A stretch of 64,000 nt of DNA from Candidatus Binatia bacterium (GTDB lineage Bacteria; Desulfobacterota; Binatia; UBA12015), in assembly GCA_029243485.1 (NCBI GenBank), contig JAQWRY010000088.1, positions 394,548 through 458,547 of the forward strand. Direction: 5' to 3'. Positions within the stretch are counted from its first letter, which is position 1; each line of letters opens with the position of its first letter. Made by a program: the position numbers and the translations under genes. Below are positions 52,987 through 61,082 of the stretch, one piece after another. The notes under the pieces were generated by a model. That model did no database searches. It saw only the letters and a list, made by a program, of their open reading frames with translations, and had not been told where the DNA came from.

Positions 52987-53037
52987 AGCTTGACAGGCAC
53001 CCTTCCGGAGTCAAGAGGCCGGGGGAGGCAATCTCGT

Positions 53038-53091
53038 TTGACAGCACTACATCTTGTGTGGCTTATGCACGCTGCACACAAGATCGGGTGA
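53038..53091 (+). promoter_or_regulatory. nrdJ promoter with tandem NrdR-box-like sites
   Basis: TTGACA (53038-53043) is a perfect -35. Box 1, GCACTACATCTTGTGT (53044-53059), matches the NrdR consensus at 13 of 16 positions and fills the spacer to the -10 (53061-53066). Box 2 at 53076-53091 (ACACAAGATCGGGTGA) is weaker and starts 32 bp after box 1, three helical turns. The two also contain an exact 10-bp inverted repeat, ATCTTGTGTG/CACACAAGAT. NrdR is the ATP/dATP-sensing repressor of RNR genes. The leader to 53313 is long (~220 bases) and GC-rich, and I saw no cobalamin riboswitch. Confidence 0.75.
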
Positions 53092-53313
53092 CCGCTCGGG
53101 GGGGCGGCATCAGATAGGCGGCCCTCGAAACGACGTTTTCTGGTACCCTGGAGACAGGGGCCGGAGGGCCGGACCCGGTGGCGGCCAGGACGAAGGACGA
53201 CAGGGAAACAGGCGAAGGAAACGGCGCGGGATTCGGTAGGGCGCGGGTGGGCGATGCCCCGGCCGCCGTCGGACCCGGGCCGAACACCGGGCTCACGAGG
53301 AGGGGGACAGTAC

Positions 53314-56175
53314 GTGGAGACTTCGACGCAGAAAGATCGACGAGGGGCTTCGGCAGGCGAGGCATCGGTGGGAACCCCTTCGGGGGCGACTGGTGCGGCT
53401 GTAGCGCCGAACCGGGCGGCTCGGCCCGCCGGCGGGAAGGGCATTGAGTTCGAGCGCCGGTTTACCCTGGCCGATGACGGGTCGCGGATCGACCCGATGG
53501 GCAGCGAGGACTGGGAGCGTCGAACCGCGATGATTTCCGGCGAGGGCGGCGACGTCGTCTTCGAGCAGAAGGATGTCGAGGTTCCTGTGAAGTGGTCCCA
53601 GTTGGCCACCAATGTCGTCGCGTCGAAGTACTTTCGGGGCCAGCTCGGCACTGACCAGCGAGAGACCAGCGTAAAGCAGCTCATCGGCCGAGTGGTCGGG
53701 TCCGTCCGGACCTGGGGCCTCGACCAGGGATACTTCAAGACGCCGGCCCAGGCCGACATCTTCTCTGACGAGCTGTCCCACCTGCTGCTGAAGCAGAAGG
53801 CCTCCTTCAATTCCCCGGTCTGGTTCAACGTCGGGGTCGAGAAGAACCCCCAGTGTTCGGCCTGCTTCATCCTGTCGGTCGACGATACCATGGACTCGAT
53901 CCTCGACTGGTATCGCCGCGAGGGTGTGATCTTCAAGGGCGGTTCGGGCTCCGGCGTGAACCTCTCCAAGATCCGCTCCTCTCGCGAGGCGCTCGCCGGT
54001 GGCGGGACCGCGTCCGGGCCCGTTTCGTTCATGCGGGCGGCCGACGCTTCGGCCGGAGTCATCAAGTCGGGCGGCAAGACGCGCCGTGCGGCCAAGATGG
54101 TGGTCCTCGACGTCGACCACCCGGATATCTTCGACTTCGTGTCGTGCAAAGCCGACGAGGAGCGCAAGGCCTGGGCCCTGATTGATGCCGGCTATGACGG
54201 CTCGCTCGACGGCCCCGCCTACAGCTCGATCTTCTTCCAGAACGCGAACAACTCGGTGCGCGTCACCGAGGACTTCATGCAGGCCGTCGAGGCCGACCGG
54301 GAGTGGACGACCAAGGCCGTGACCAACGGTGCCAAGATCGACAGCTACCGCGCCCGGGACCTCATGACGAAGATCTCCGAAGCCGCGCACTTCTGCGGCG
54401 ATCCGGGCATGCAGTTCGATACGACGATCAACGAATGGCACACCTGCCCGAACTCCGGTCGGATCAACGCCTCGAACCCCTGCAGCGAGTACATGCACCT
54501 GGATGACTCGGCCTGCAATCTGGCGTCGATCAACCTGATGGAATTCCTGAACGAGTCAGGCGACCTGGACACCACCGCACTCAAGCACGCGGTCGATATC
54601 CTGATCACGGCCATGGACATTCTAGTAGACGCGTCGAGCTACCCGACCGAGCAGATCGGCAAGAACGCTCACGCGTTCCGCGAGCTCGGCCTGGGCTACG
54701 CGAACCTCGGTGCCCTGCTGATGGAGCTGGGTCTGCCTTACGACTCGGAGGCGGGACGCCAGTACGCGGCGGCCATCACTGCCCTCGTTTGCGGCCAGGC
54801 GTATCTGCAGTCGGCGCACGTCGCCGGCGAGATGGGGCCCTTCGAGGGCTACGAGGTGAACCGTGAGCCGATGGACGGTGTGATCGAGAAGCATCGCGCG
54901 CATGCGATGAAGCTCTCGACCACGCACGTACCTCTCGAGTTGCTGCACGCCGCCCGGACCTCTTGGGACCAGGCGCTGGCTGCGGGCCGTCAGCACGGCT
55001 TCCGGAACTCTCAGGCTACGGTTTTGGCGCCCACGGGAACCATCGCATTCATGATGGATTGTGACACGACGGGCATCGAGCCGGACATCGCGCTGGTGAA
55101 GTACAAGAAACTCGTCGGTGGGGGCATGCTCAAGATGGTGAACAACACCGTCCCGGGCGCGCTGAAGCGACTAGGCTACGATTCGAAGGACGTCCAGGCG
55201 ATCGTGGAGTATCTCGAGAGCGAGGACACGATCGAAGGGGCGCCGGGCCTGCTCGACGAGCACCAGCCGATCTTCGACTGCGCGTTCAAGGCGGCACGGG
55301 GAACTCGGACCATCGCCCCCGACGGGCACCTGCGGATGATGGGTGCGGTCCAGCCGTTCCTCTCGGGTGCCATCTCCAAGACGATCAACATGCCGACCGA
55401 CACCACGACGCAGGACGTGCAGGACGCGTTCATGCTGGCCTGGAAGCTCGGTCTGAAGGCCGTCGCGATCTATCGCGACGGCTGCAAGCGCACGCAGCCG
55501 CTCAATACGTCGCGTAGCGCGGATTCGACGAAGGAAGCGGCCCCGGAGGCCGCGGCGTCGGCCGTGCCGGCGGAGGCCGTGACCGCGGAGGCGCAGGCGG
55601 TTCGTCGCCGGCTGCCGTCCGATTGTCGGTCGGTCCGGCACAAGTTCGATGTTGCCGGGCACGAGGGGTACATCCACGTCGGTTTCTACGACGACGGGAC
55701 CCCCGGTGAGATCTTCATCAAGATGGCCAAGGAGGGCAGCACGATCTCCGGTCTGATGGACACGATCGCCACGCTGACGTCGATGTCCCTTCAGTACGGC
55801 GTGCCTCTAGACGCTCTGGTGAGCAAGTTCGGCCATGTGCGGTTCGAGCCGTCCGGCTTCACGAAAAACCCGGAGATCCCATACGCGAAGTCCATCACCG
55901 ACTACATCTTCCGATTTCTGGGGGTGCGCTTCCTGGCCGCCGAGAAGCGGAGCCTGGCGGGGCTCGCTACAGAAGGCGAGTCGGCTGACGCGACCGATGC
56001 AGGCACGGCGGAGACGGTCGTCGGCACGACGGTCACCGGCGTGGCCGATCAGGGCGCGGTGGCCTTCCAGCCTCAGTCAGATGCGCCGAGCTGCTCGGAC
56101 TGCGGATCGATCATGATCCGAAACGGCTCCTGCTACCGGTGCTCCAACTGCGGGGCGACGAGCGGCTGCTCGTAG
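53314..56175 (+). CDS. nrdJ: Vitamin B12-dependent (class II) ribonucleotide reductase
   Basis: 953 residues from GTG 53314, chosen for the GAGGAGGGGG ribosome site at 53297-53306; an upstream ATG at 53254 lacks one. Core motifs: NSPVWFNVGVE, CSACFILSVDDTMDSI, FKGGSGSGVNLSKIRSSREAL, NASNPCSEYMHLDDSACNLASINLM (thiyl-radical Cys loop) and LAPTGTIAFMMDCDTTGIEPD. The C-terminus carries DCGSIMIRNGSCYRCSNCG, a CxxC redox/zinc-ribbon tail used to re-reduce the active site. Makes dNDPs or dNTPs using adenosylcobalamin, independent of oxygen. Confidence 0.96.
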   Translation: METSTQKDRRGASAGEASVGTPSGATGAAVAPNRAARPAGGKGIEFERRFTLADDGSRIDPMGSEDWERRTAMISGEGGDVVFEQKDVEVPVKWSQLATNVVASKYFRGQLGTDQRETSVKQLIGRVVGSVRTWGLDQGYFKTPAQADIFSDELSHLLLKQKASFNSPVWFNVGVEKNPQCSACFILSVDDTMDSILDWYRREGVIFKGGSGSGVNLSKIRSSREALAGGGTASGPVSFMRAADASAGVIKSGGKTRRAAKMVVLDVDHPDIFDFVSCKADEERKAWALIDAGYDGSLDGPAYSSIFFQNANNSVRVTEDFMQAVEADREWTTKAVTNGAKIDSYRARDLMTKISEAAHFCGDPGMQFDTTINEWHTCPNSGRINASNPCSEYMHLDDSACNLASINLMEFLNESGDLDTTALKHAVDILITAMDILVDASSYPTEQIGKNAHAFRELGLGYANLGALLMELGLPYDSEAGRQYAAAITALVCGQAYLQSAHVAGEMGPFEGYEVNREPMDGVIEKHRAHAMKLSTTHVPLELLHAARTSWDQALAAGRQHGFRNSQATVLAPTGTIAFMMDCDTTGIEPDIALVKYKKLVGGGMLKMVNNTVPGALKRLGYDSKDVQAIVEYLESEDTIEGAPGLLDEHQPIFDCAFKAARGTRTIAPDGHLRMMGAVQPFLSGAISKTINMPTDTTTQDVQDAFMLAWKLGLKAVAIYRDGCKRTQPLNTSRSADSTKEAAPEAAASAVPAEAVTAEAQAVRRRLPSDCRSVRHKFDVAGHEGYIHVGFYDDGTPGEIFIKMAKEGSTISGLMDTIATLTSMSLQYGVPLDALVSKFGHVRFEPSGFTKNPEIPYAKSITDYIFRFLGVRFLAAEKRSLAGLATEGESADATDAGTAETVVGTTVTGVADQGAVAFQPQSDAPSCSDCGSIMIRNGSCYRCSNCGATSGCS

Positions 56176-56524
56176 AATCGAGAACGTAAAGCGTTGCGGC
56201 TGCGGAATACCCGGCGCAGCTGCGATTGAGGAGGACACGGTGGTGAGTGGGGTCGTGTGGGTCTTCCTCAGGGGTGGTGTGGTTGAGGTGACTGGGTAGC
56301 TAGGCGGGGCGGGGCGCCCGAGAGGACGCCCCGCCACCGTTGCGGCAGTGAGCACGAGCTGCCGAACTCTGTGCCGGACTCCGCAGCTTCTCAGGGTCTG
56401 GCGGTCTAGATCAACCCCCGCGGAAAGTTGCGTCGCTCAGGAATCGTGATCGGAGCTGCCGCCTGGGCGGGCCCTGTGACCATCTCCCCGGAGCACCGCA
56501 GCCGGCGAGCTTTTGGGCGTCGCC
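56176..56524. other. Intergenic stretch after nrdJ
   Basis: About 350 bases between convergent nrdJ and ftsB. It holds a G/T-rich section with GAGGAGG ahead of GTG 56240 that would encode a 20-residue peptide of little character, then a strong hairpin (separate entry). I see no tRNA or further gene. The hairpin is likely nrdJ's terminator. Confidence 0.45.
56303..56335 (+). terminator. GC hairpin downstream of nrdJ
   Basis: GGCGGGGCG, a 15-base loop and CGCCCCGCC form a 9-bp stem (an alternative register pairs GGGGCG/CGCCCC). There is no T-run directly after it, so it could be a Rho-linked 3' structure. Confidence 0.5.
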
Positions 56525-56890
56525 CTAAGGATTCGTTGGGGGCAGCCGGTACAGGATTTCGCCGGGTCGAACGAGATGGGCCTGGCGGCGCGCCGCGCGC
56601 TCGAGGGTCGCATCGTCATTTTGAATGGCGCGGCTCTCTTCGCGCACCCTGGAGATCTTCTGGACAAGCTCAAAATTCTTTCGCTCGGCCTCGGCGACTT
56701 CGCGGTCGAGCTCCCAGAGGCCCAGCAGTCCGCGGTCCCCCGTGAGGGCCGACAGAAGCAGGGCCAGGGCGACCGCGCCGAGCAGCAGTCCGGGGCCGCG
56801 GTCGCGCGCCTTCGTGAGTAGGTTGCCGATGGGCTGATCTAATCGGGAAGCAGGGGATGTGGCAAGTATAGGTCCGGAGCAGAACGCCAT
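56525..56890 (-). CDS. FtsB/DivIC-like septum protein
   Basis: 121 residues. One membrane helix (GLLLGAVALALLLSALTG) then a coiled coil (DREVAEAERKNFELVQKISRVREESRAI), and LVRPGEILYRLP, the C-terminal FtsB/DivIC beta element. Bitopic inner-membrane protein that joins the divisome with FtsL and FtsQ. The extra N-terminal ~40 residues are unusual, so a start nearer the membrane helix is possible. Confidence 0.82.
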   Translation of the reverse strand: MAFCSGPILATSPASRLDQPIGNLLTKARDRGPGLLLGAVALALLLSALTGDRGLLGLWELDREVAEAERKNFELVQKISRVREESRAIQNDDATLERAARRQAHLVRPGEILYRLPPTNP

Positions 56891-56981
56891 TCTTCAATTC
56901 CGTTTTGGAATTGTGAACGGCATTTTGAATCGGGCGTCCCGGAAGGCCCTTAGGTACCCACTTTAAAATGTCATCCTCCTG

Positions 56982-57011
56982 TTGACAGACCAAAACGGGT
57001 TAGAGTAAAAT
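56982..57011 (+). promoter_or_regulatory. Strong sigma70-type promoter for the histone-like gene
   Basis: TTGACA, 18-base spacer, TAAAAT (57006-57011): one of the cleanest consensus promoters in this GC-rich window, in a local AT-rich patch. It directs transcription of the lysine-rich gene with an ~80-base leader. Confidence 0.8.
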
Positions 57012-57098
57012 GCTGTTTATCAATTGTGGTGGTGGATGTGGGGTGGTGTTCTCGCCTGAGAGGGGAACGAGGTTCCTTGTGAACCAAAGGAGGGTTTC

Positions 57099-57431
57099 AT
57101 GGCGGTAAAGAGGAAGGCGGCCAAAAAGAAGGCCGCAAAGAAGAAGACCGCGAAAAAGCGGACTGCGAAGAAGAAGACCGGAGCTCGTAAGAAGAAGAAG
57201 GCTCCGGCTCGCAAGAAGAAGAAGGCGGCCAAGAAAAAGACCGCTAAAAAGCGTGCCAAGAAGAAAACGGCCGCTCGCAAGAAGAAGAAGACAGGCGCCC
57301 GTAAGAAGAAGAAGGCCCCTGCTCGCAAGAAGAAGAAGGCGGCTAAGAAGAAGACCGCTAAAAAGCGTGCCAAGAAGAAGACTGGCGCACGCAAGAAGAA
57401 GAAGGCTGGCGGCCGAAAGAAGAAGCGCTAG
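57099..57431 (+). CDS. Lysine-rich histone H1-like protein
   Basis: 110 residues made almost only of Lys, Ala, Arg, Thr and Gly. It is a tandem array: a 38-residue unit running from TGARKKKKAPARKKKKAAKK (residues 27-64) is repeated as residues 65-102 with small changes. The composition matches H1-like nucleoid proteins (AlgP/HctB-like KAAKK repeats) that bind and compact DNA or act as regulators. Strong promoter, AAGGAGG ribosome site, and terminator indicate high expression. GC at codon position 3 is lower than in neighbours because of AAG/AAA runs. Confidence 0.85.
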   Translation: MAVKRKAAKKKAAKKKTAKKRTAKKKTGARKKKKAPARKKKKAAKKKTAKKRAKKKTAARKKKKTGARKKKKAPARKKKKAAKKKTAKKRAKKKTGARKKKKAGGRKKKR

Positions 57432-57544
57432 AACGCGCTTGATCCGGCCCCTGGTCGGGTTTTGCGAGGGGCCTCGGGTCTCTCGACTTCTACAAGAGGT
57501 TAATTACCAGAACTAATTGATTCTGGTCTCAGGCAGAGAATGGG

Positions 57545-57586
57545 GAAGCCCCCGTGTCATACCGGCACGGGGGCTTCTTTCGTTTT
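57545..57586 (+). terminator. Rho-independent terminator
   Basis: GAAGCCCCCGTG, nine-base loop, CACGGGGGCTTC: a perfect 12-bp stem followed by TTTCGTTTT. It is the best intrinsic terminator in the window and most likely ends the histone-like transcript, ~115 bases after its stop. A second small hairpin (57507-57526, CCAGAA/TTCTGG) precedes it. Confidence 0.92.
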
Positions 57587-57599
57587 GGAGAACGGGACC

Positions 57600-57956
57600 A
57601 TGACGACGTGACCCTCAACCGAGCCACTGTCCGGACGGGGAGAGGCGATCCAGAGCTACAAGGCCCGGGCGAATGACGAAGGCGCCGCAGCATGGGCGGA
57701 CGTTCCCTGCGCCGACGGCATCCAGATGCACGTGCCGAGGTTCGGCGTGGGGGCCGTCGGTCCATCCGAGATAGCCTCGAAGGCCTTCGGGCTGCTCGCC
57801 CCCTCCGGGATCCGCCACAGACTGGTGGAGATCCGGGAGTTCGGCACCTACGTTTCATGCTTCCGGCGCGTGAGTGACGGGGGCAAGGAGTGGGACGCGG
57901 TGGGGGTCTTCCGCTTCGACGAGCAGGGCCGGGTGGCAGATATCTGGGCATGGTAG
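57600..57956 (+). CDS. NTF2/SnoaL-like protein with UGA at codon 4
   Basis: ATG 57600 has a good ribosome site (GGAG, nine bases ahead) but codon 4 is TGA (57609-57611). The same frame then runs unbroken: AIQSYKARANDEGAAAWADV (typical NTF2-like first helix), IQMHVPRFGVGAVG, SGIRHRLVEIREFGTYVSCF, ending DEQGRVADIWAW, a SnoaL-like C-terminus. The next canonical start, ATG 57726, would remove the first helix. So this is a nonsense mutation, an unrecognised start, or recoding. There is no Cys-x-x-U context, and a selenocysteine at codon 4 is unlikely. Confidence 0.55.
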
Positions 57957-58075
57957 ATGACAGCCACGTCTCGAAACTAGGTAGAGCTACTTTTTACGAA
58001 CACCTCGATCGGGACAGCACCGACCAATCGCCGATCGACGACATGCCGGCCGATACCGGCTACAGGGTGGTCCTC

Positions 58076-59236
58076 ATGCATCCCTCTTTTTCGGCGATGG
58101 TCTTGGCCAGTGCTCTGCTCGCCTCCAACCTGATCGGCTGCGGCGACGGCTCGACGTCGGGATCCCCCGGTGGCCTCGAGGCCTGGCCCACGCCGGGATG
58201 GCGCGTCGAAGCTCCCGACAATCACCACATGGACGCGGCGACTCTCGACGGGGCTCGCGCCTATGCCTTTGGGGAAGGGAAGAACACCCAGGGTGTCGTG
58301 GTCGTGCGGGGCGGTGTGATCGTCGGGGAGTGGTACGAGGAGGGGCGCGACGAGACGTGGTTCGGCACGAGTTGGTCGGTTGCGAAGAGCTTCACGAGCG
58401 CTCTGATCGGAATTGCCATCGGCGAGGGCCTGATCGAAGGCGTCGACGTGAGTATGGCGGACTTCATCCCGCAGTGGCGCGGGACCGAGAAGGAGGCGAT
58501 CACGCTCTACGACGTGCTCTCCATGGCGTCGGGTCTGCAGTGGAACGAGAACTATGATCCGGGGAACCTGACGGACTCCGACGTCATCCAGATGATCCTG
58601 CTGTCGGAGGATCAGCTCGACTACGCAGCGTCGCGCCCGCTGGAGGTCCCGCCCGGTACTCGTTGGAGCTACTCGAGCGGCGACACGATGCTGCTCTCCG
58701 CAGTGCTGGAGGTCGTCACCGGCGGACATGCCGCTGCCTACGCGCGCGAAAAGCTGTTCGGTCCGATCGGAATGGACCCGGTCGATTGGTGGCTCGACAC
58801 GGTCGGTCGGACCGCGACCTACTGCTGCATCGACACGCCGACGCGCCAGTTTGCGAAGTTCGGTCTCCTCTATCTGCGGGGCGGGACCTGGGACGGCACC
58901 CGGGTAGTGTCGGCAGATTGGGTCGCGGCGTCGACGTCGCCCAGCGTGGTCGGCCACTACGGATACCAGTGGTGGCTCGGCTCCACGCCGGGCGGACGCG
59001 ACATGTTCAGCGCCATCGGTGTCGACGGCCAATACATCTACGTGATCCCGGGTCTCGACCTCGTCGTGGTGCGCAATGCGCACTACGACAAGTACGACGG
59101 CGAGCCGCAGGCGGATCCGTCTCTGTGGAGTCTGCTTCCTAGCGGCGGCCTCGTGCCGGGGCTCGGCAGCATCCCGCCCGACAGTTGGAGCGACGATGAG
59201 TTCCTGGAGCACATCGAGGGGGCCGTTCTGCGCTGA
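58076..59236 (+). CDS. Beta-lactamase-fold serine hydrolase lipoprotein
   Basis: 386 residues from ATG 58076. Lipoprotein signal with lipobox SNLIGC. Serine hydrolase of the class C/esterase family: SWSVAKSFTSALIG (SxxK nucleophile), Tyr in RWSYSSGDTML (YxS/N), and GYQWWLG and HYGYQWW for the third motif region. Acts in the periplasm or outer membrane; substrates range from esters to peptidoglycan peptides. A Gly/Leu-rich C-terminus ends EGAVLR. A 57-bp upstream frame is unconnected. Confidence 0.88.
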   Translation: MHPSFSAMVLASALLASNLIGCGDGSTSGSPGGLEAWPTPGWRVEAPDNHHMDAATLDGARAYAFGEGKNTQGVVVVRGGVIVGEWYEEGRDETWFGTSWSVAKSFTSALIGIAIGEGLIEGVDVSMADFIPQWRGTEKEAITLYDVLSMASGLQWNENYDPGNLTDSDVIQMILLSEDQLDYAASRPLEVPPGTRWSYSSGDTMLLSAVLEVVTGGHAAAYAREKLFGPIGMDPVDWWLDTVGRTATYCCIDTPTRQFAKFGLLYLRGGTWDGTRVVSADWVAASTSPSVVGHYGYQWWLGSTPGGRDMFSAIGVDGQYIYVIPGLDLVVVRNAHYDKYDGEPQADPSLWSLLPSGGLVPGLGSIPPDSWSDDEFLEHIEGAVLR

Positions 59237-59450
59237 AGGCCAGGAGGTGATCGAAACCCCGTTCGACCCCGTCTATCAGTATGCCGGCGCGTTCGGCTAC
59301 TGGCGCAACTCCCTCGTTCGGGTGACCGAAACCTGAACGTGACGGGGTAGAGGATCCGCCCCGGCTCGCGAGATCGCGCGGCGCCGAGGTCCAAAAGGGG
59401 CTACGTCGCCGGTCCGCCTGTCGCGGCCGTTCGTGTTAGGAAGCCGACTG

Positions 59451-60215
59451 ATGGCGTCGCTGAGTTTCATCGAGGCAGAGAACGAACGGTACGCGGCCAC
59501 TCTCGTGTTCCTCCACGGCCTGTGGGCCGGACCCGAGATCTGGCGAGCTCTGGCCCTCGGCTTTGCCCACCGTGGCTGGCGGTGTGCGGTGGTGGATGCG
59601 CGCGAGACCGCCCCGCAGCGGCCGTCGTTCGGCGAGTGGTGCGACGACGTTGCGGAGCAGATCTCCGGGCTTGAGCTGCCCGCCATCACCATCGGGCACG
59701 ACGCCGGCGGGCTCGTCGGGTTGAACCTCGCGACGCGCGGGGCTGTGATGGCATCGGTCGCCGTCGCACCTCTCCTCGCTGGCCCGAAGGCGCTCCTCGA
59801 TCCGGTGACGCGCGTGCGCGCTCGGTTGGGATTGGGCGCGGTCGAGCCGCCCGCAGTGCAGCATGCCTACCGCAACGCTGGCACTCCCGAGGTGCGTGAG
59901 ATTCTCACGAGGGCCCTGACCCTGGAGCCTGCCGCGCGAATCGGTTCGCTGCGCGGTGCTGCGATTCAGCCCGGTGCGGCTGCAGTTCCGTCGCTCCTCG
60001 TGGCGCAGGCCCAGGACGCAATCGTCCCGTCGGCATTGGTCGAAATCACCGCTGCGGGAATCGAGGCCGATGCGCTGGCCTTGCCGGGAAGTCACTGGCC
60101 GATGTTGGAGCCGAACCCGGATGCGTGGATCTCGCCGATCCATAGGTGGCTCGTGCGGAAGATCGGCCCGTCGCTGCTGTTGCTACGGGGAGACGAAGAT
60201 CTGGTCGACGAGTGA
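59451..60215 (+). CDS. Alpha/beta hydrolase with Asp at the nucleophile elbow
   Basis: 254 residues from ATG 59451 (AGGAAG eight bases ahead). Oxyanion HGLWAGPEIW, elbow IGHDAGG with Asp in place of the usual Ser, and a late His in LPGSHWPM. Asp at the elbow is the nucleophile type of epoxide hydrolases and haloalkane dehalogenases (GHDWGG), but the cap domain looks short. Could act on epoxides or lactones, or be a non-catalytic relative. No signal peptide. Confidence 0.72.
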   Translation: MASLSFIEAENERYAATLVFLHGLWAGPEIWRALALGFAHRGWRCAVVDARETAPQRPSFGEWCDDVAEQISGLELPAITIGHDAGGLVGLNLATRGAVMASVAVAPLLAGPKALLDPVTRVRARLGLGAVEPPAVQHAYRNAGTPEVREILTRALTLEPAARIGSLRGAAIQPGAAAVPSLLVAQAQDAIVPSALVEITAAGIEADALALPGSHWPMLEPNPDAWISPIHRWLVRKIGPSLLLLRGDEDLVDE

Positions 60216-60234
60216 GTGCGGGCGGGGCCGCGCG

Positions 60235-61011
60235 TCAGGACGGTTCTTTGTCCGGCTGCGCGGACTCGCTCTCGCCGTCGGTGTCACTGTCTTCGACCGG
60301 CTCCAAGAACGTGTGCAGACCGCACTCGGTTTTGCCGCTTCCGGCCCAGCGACCGGCGCGCTCGTCCTCTCCAGCCAGGATGGGCCGGGTGCAGGGGAAG
60401 CAGCCGATGCTGGCGTATCCCTGCTCGAACAGCGGGTGGGTCGGGATGTCGTGCCGAGTCATGTACTCGTAGGTGTCTTTCGACGTCCAGTTGGCCAGCG
60501 GGTTCACCTTCAAAATGTCGCCCTGCAGGCGCTCGGCGATCTTCATGCCGGCGCGGGTTCCGGCCTGGTCACGGCGGCGTCCGTTGATCCAGGCGCGAAC
60601 GCCGCGAAGCGCGAGTTGGAGCGGCTCGACCTTGTTGATCTTGCAGCATAGATCGGGATCGCGCTGATGGAGCTCGTCGCCGTACTTCGCGATGAACTCC
60701 GGACGTGGCATGGTCGACGACAGGTTCTGAATTGGCAGGCCGAAGCGGGAAACCAACTCGTCTCGGTACGCGAGGGTCTCGGGAAAGTGGTAGCCCGTAT
60801 CGATGAAGAGGATCGGCGTTTCCGGGGCGATGTCGCGCAACATGTGCGCGATCGCGACGCCTTCGTGCTGGAATGACATCGTGAGGACGGCATCGGGCGC
60901 GAAGGTATCGGTGATCCAACGAAGGATCTCTGCGGGCGGCGAGGTCTCGAAGATCTCGTTCCGGCGGGCCAGATCCAGGCCCGCGGCGCCGCCGTTGCCG
61001 GATTCCGCCAT
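60235..61011 (-). CDS. cysH: Adenylyl-sulfate reductase (assimilatory), CysH family
   Basis: 258 residues. SFQHEGVAIAHML (P-loop-like ATP-pyrophosphatase site), FIDTGYHFPET, and the iron-sulfur Cys set DLCCKINKVEP plus GCFPCTRP, which marks the APS-type (4Fe-4S) enzyme. Catalytic Cys is in ECGLH near the end. Reduces APS (or PAPS) to sulfite with thioredoxin. No other cys genes are adjacent. Its C-terminal Ser/Glu/Asp-rich tail is an extension. Confidence 0.92.
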   Translation of the reverse strand: MAESGNGGAAGLDLARRNEIFETSPPAEILRWITDTFAPDAVLTMSFQHEGVAIAHMLRDIAPETPILFIDTGYHFPETLAYRDELVSRFGLPIQNLSSTMPRPEFIAKYGDELHQRDPDLCCKINKVEPLQLALRGVRAWINGRRRDQAGTRAGMKIAERLQGDILKVNPLANWTSKDTYEYMTRHDIPTHPLFEQGYASIGCFPCTRPILAGEDERAGRWAGSGKTECGLHTFLEPVEDSDTDGESESAQPDKEPS

Positions 61012-61082
61012 ATCGACGGGCTACCACAGCCCCGGAACTGCGGCAATTCTGGCGGTTCGCCGCCTGTAGGAAGGGAGATTTG

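Noticed and set aside
53095..53313. Possible cobalamin riboswitch in the nrdJ leader
   Set aside because: The leader is long and structured and nrdJ needs B12, but I could not find the conserved B12-box elements in order. A covariance-model search would decide it.
59247..59336. 29-codon frame after the beta-lactamase-like gene
   Set aside because: The peptide looks protein-like (AGAFGYWRNSLVRV) but the ribosome site abuts the GTG and no family is recognisable; probably a remnant.
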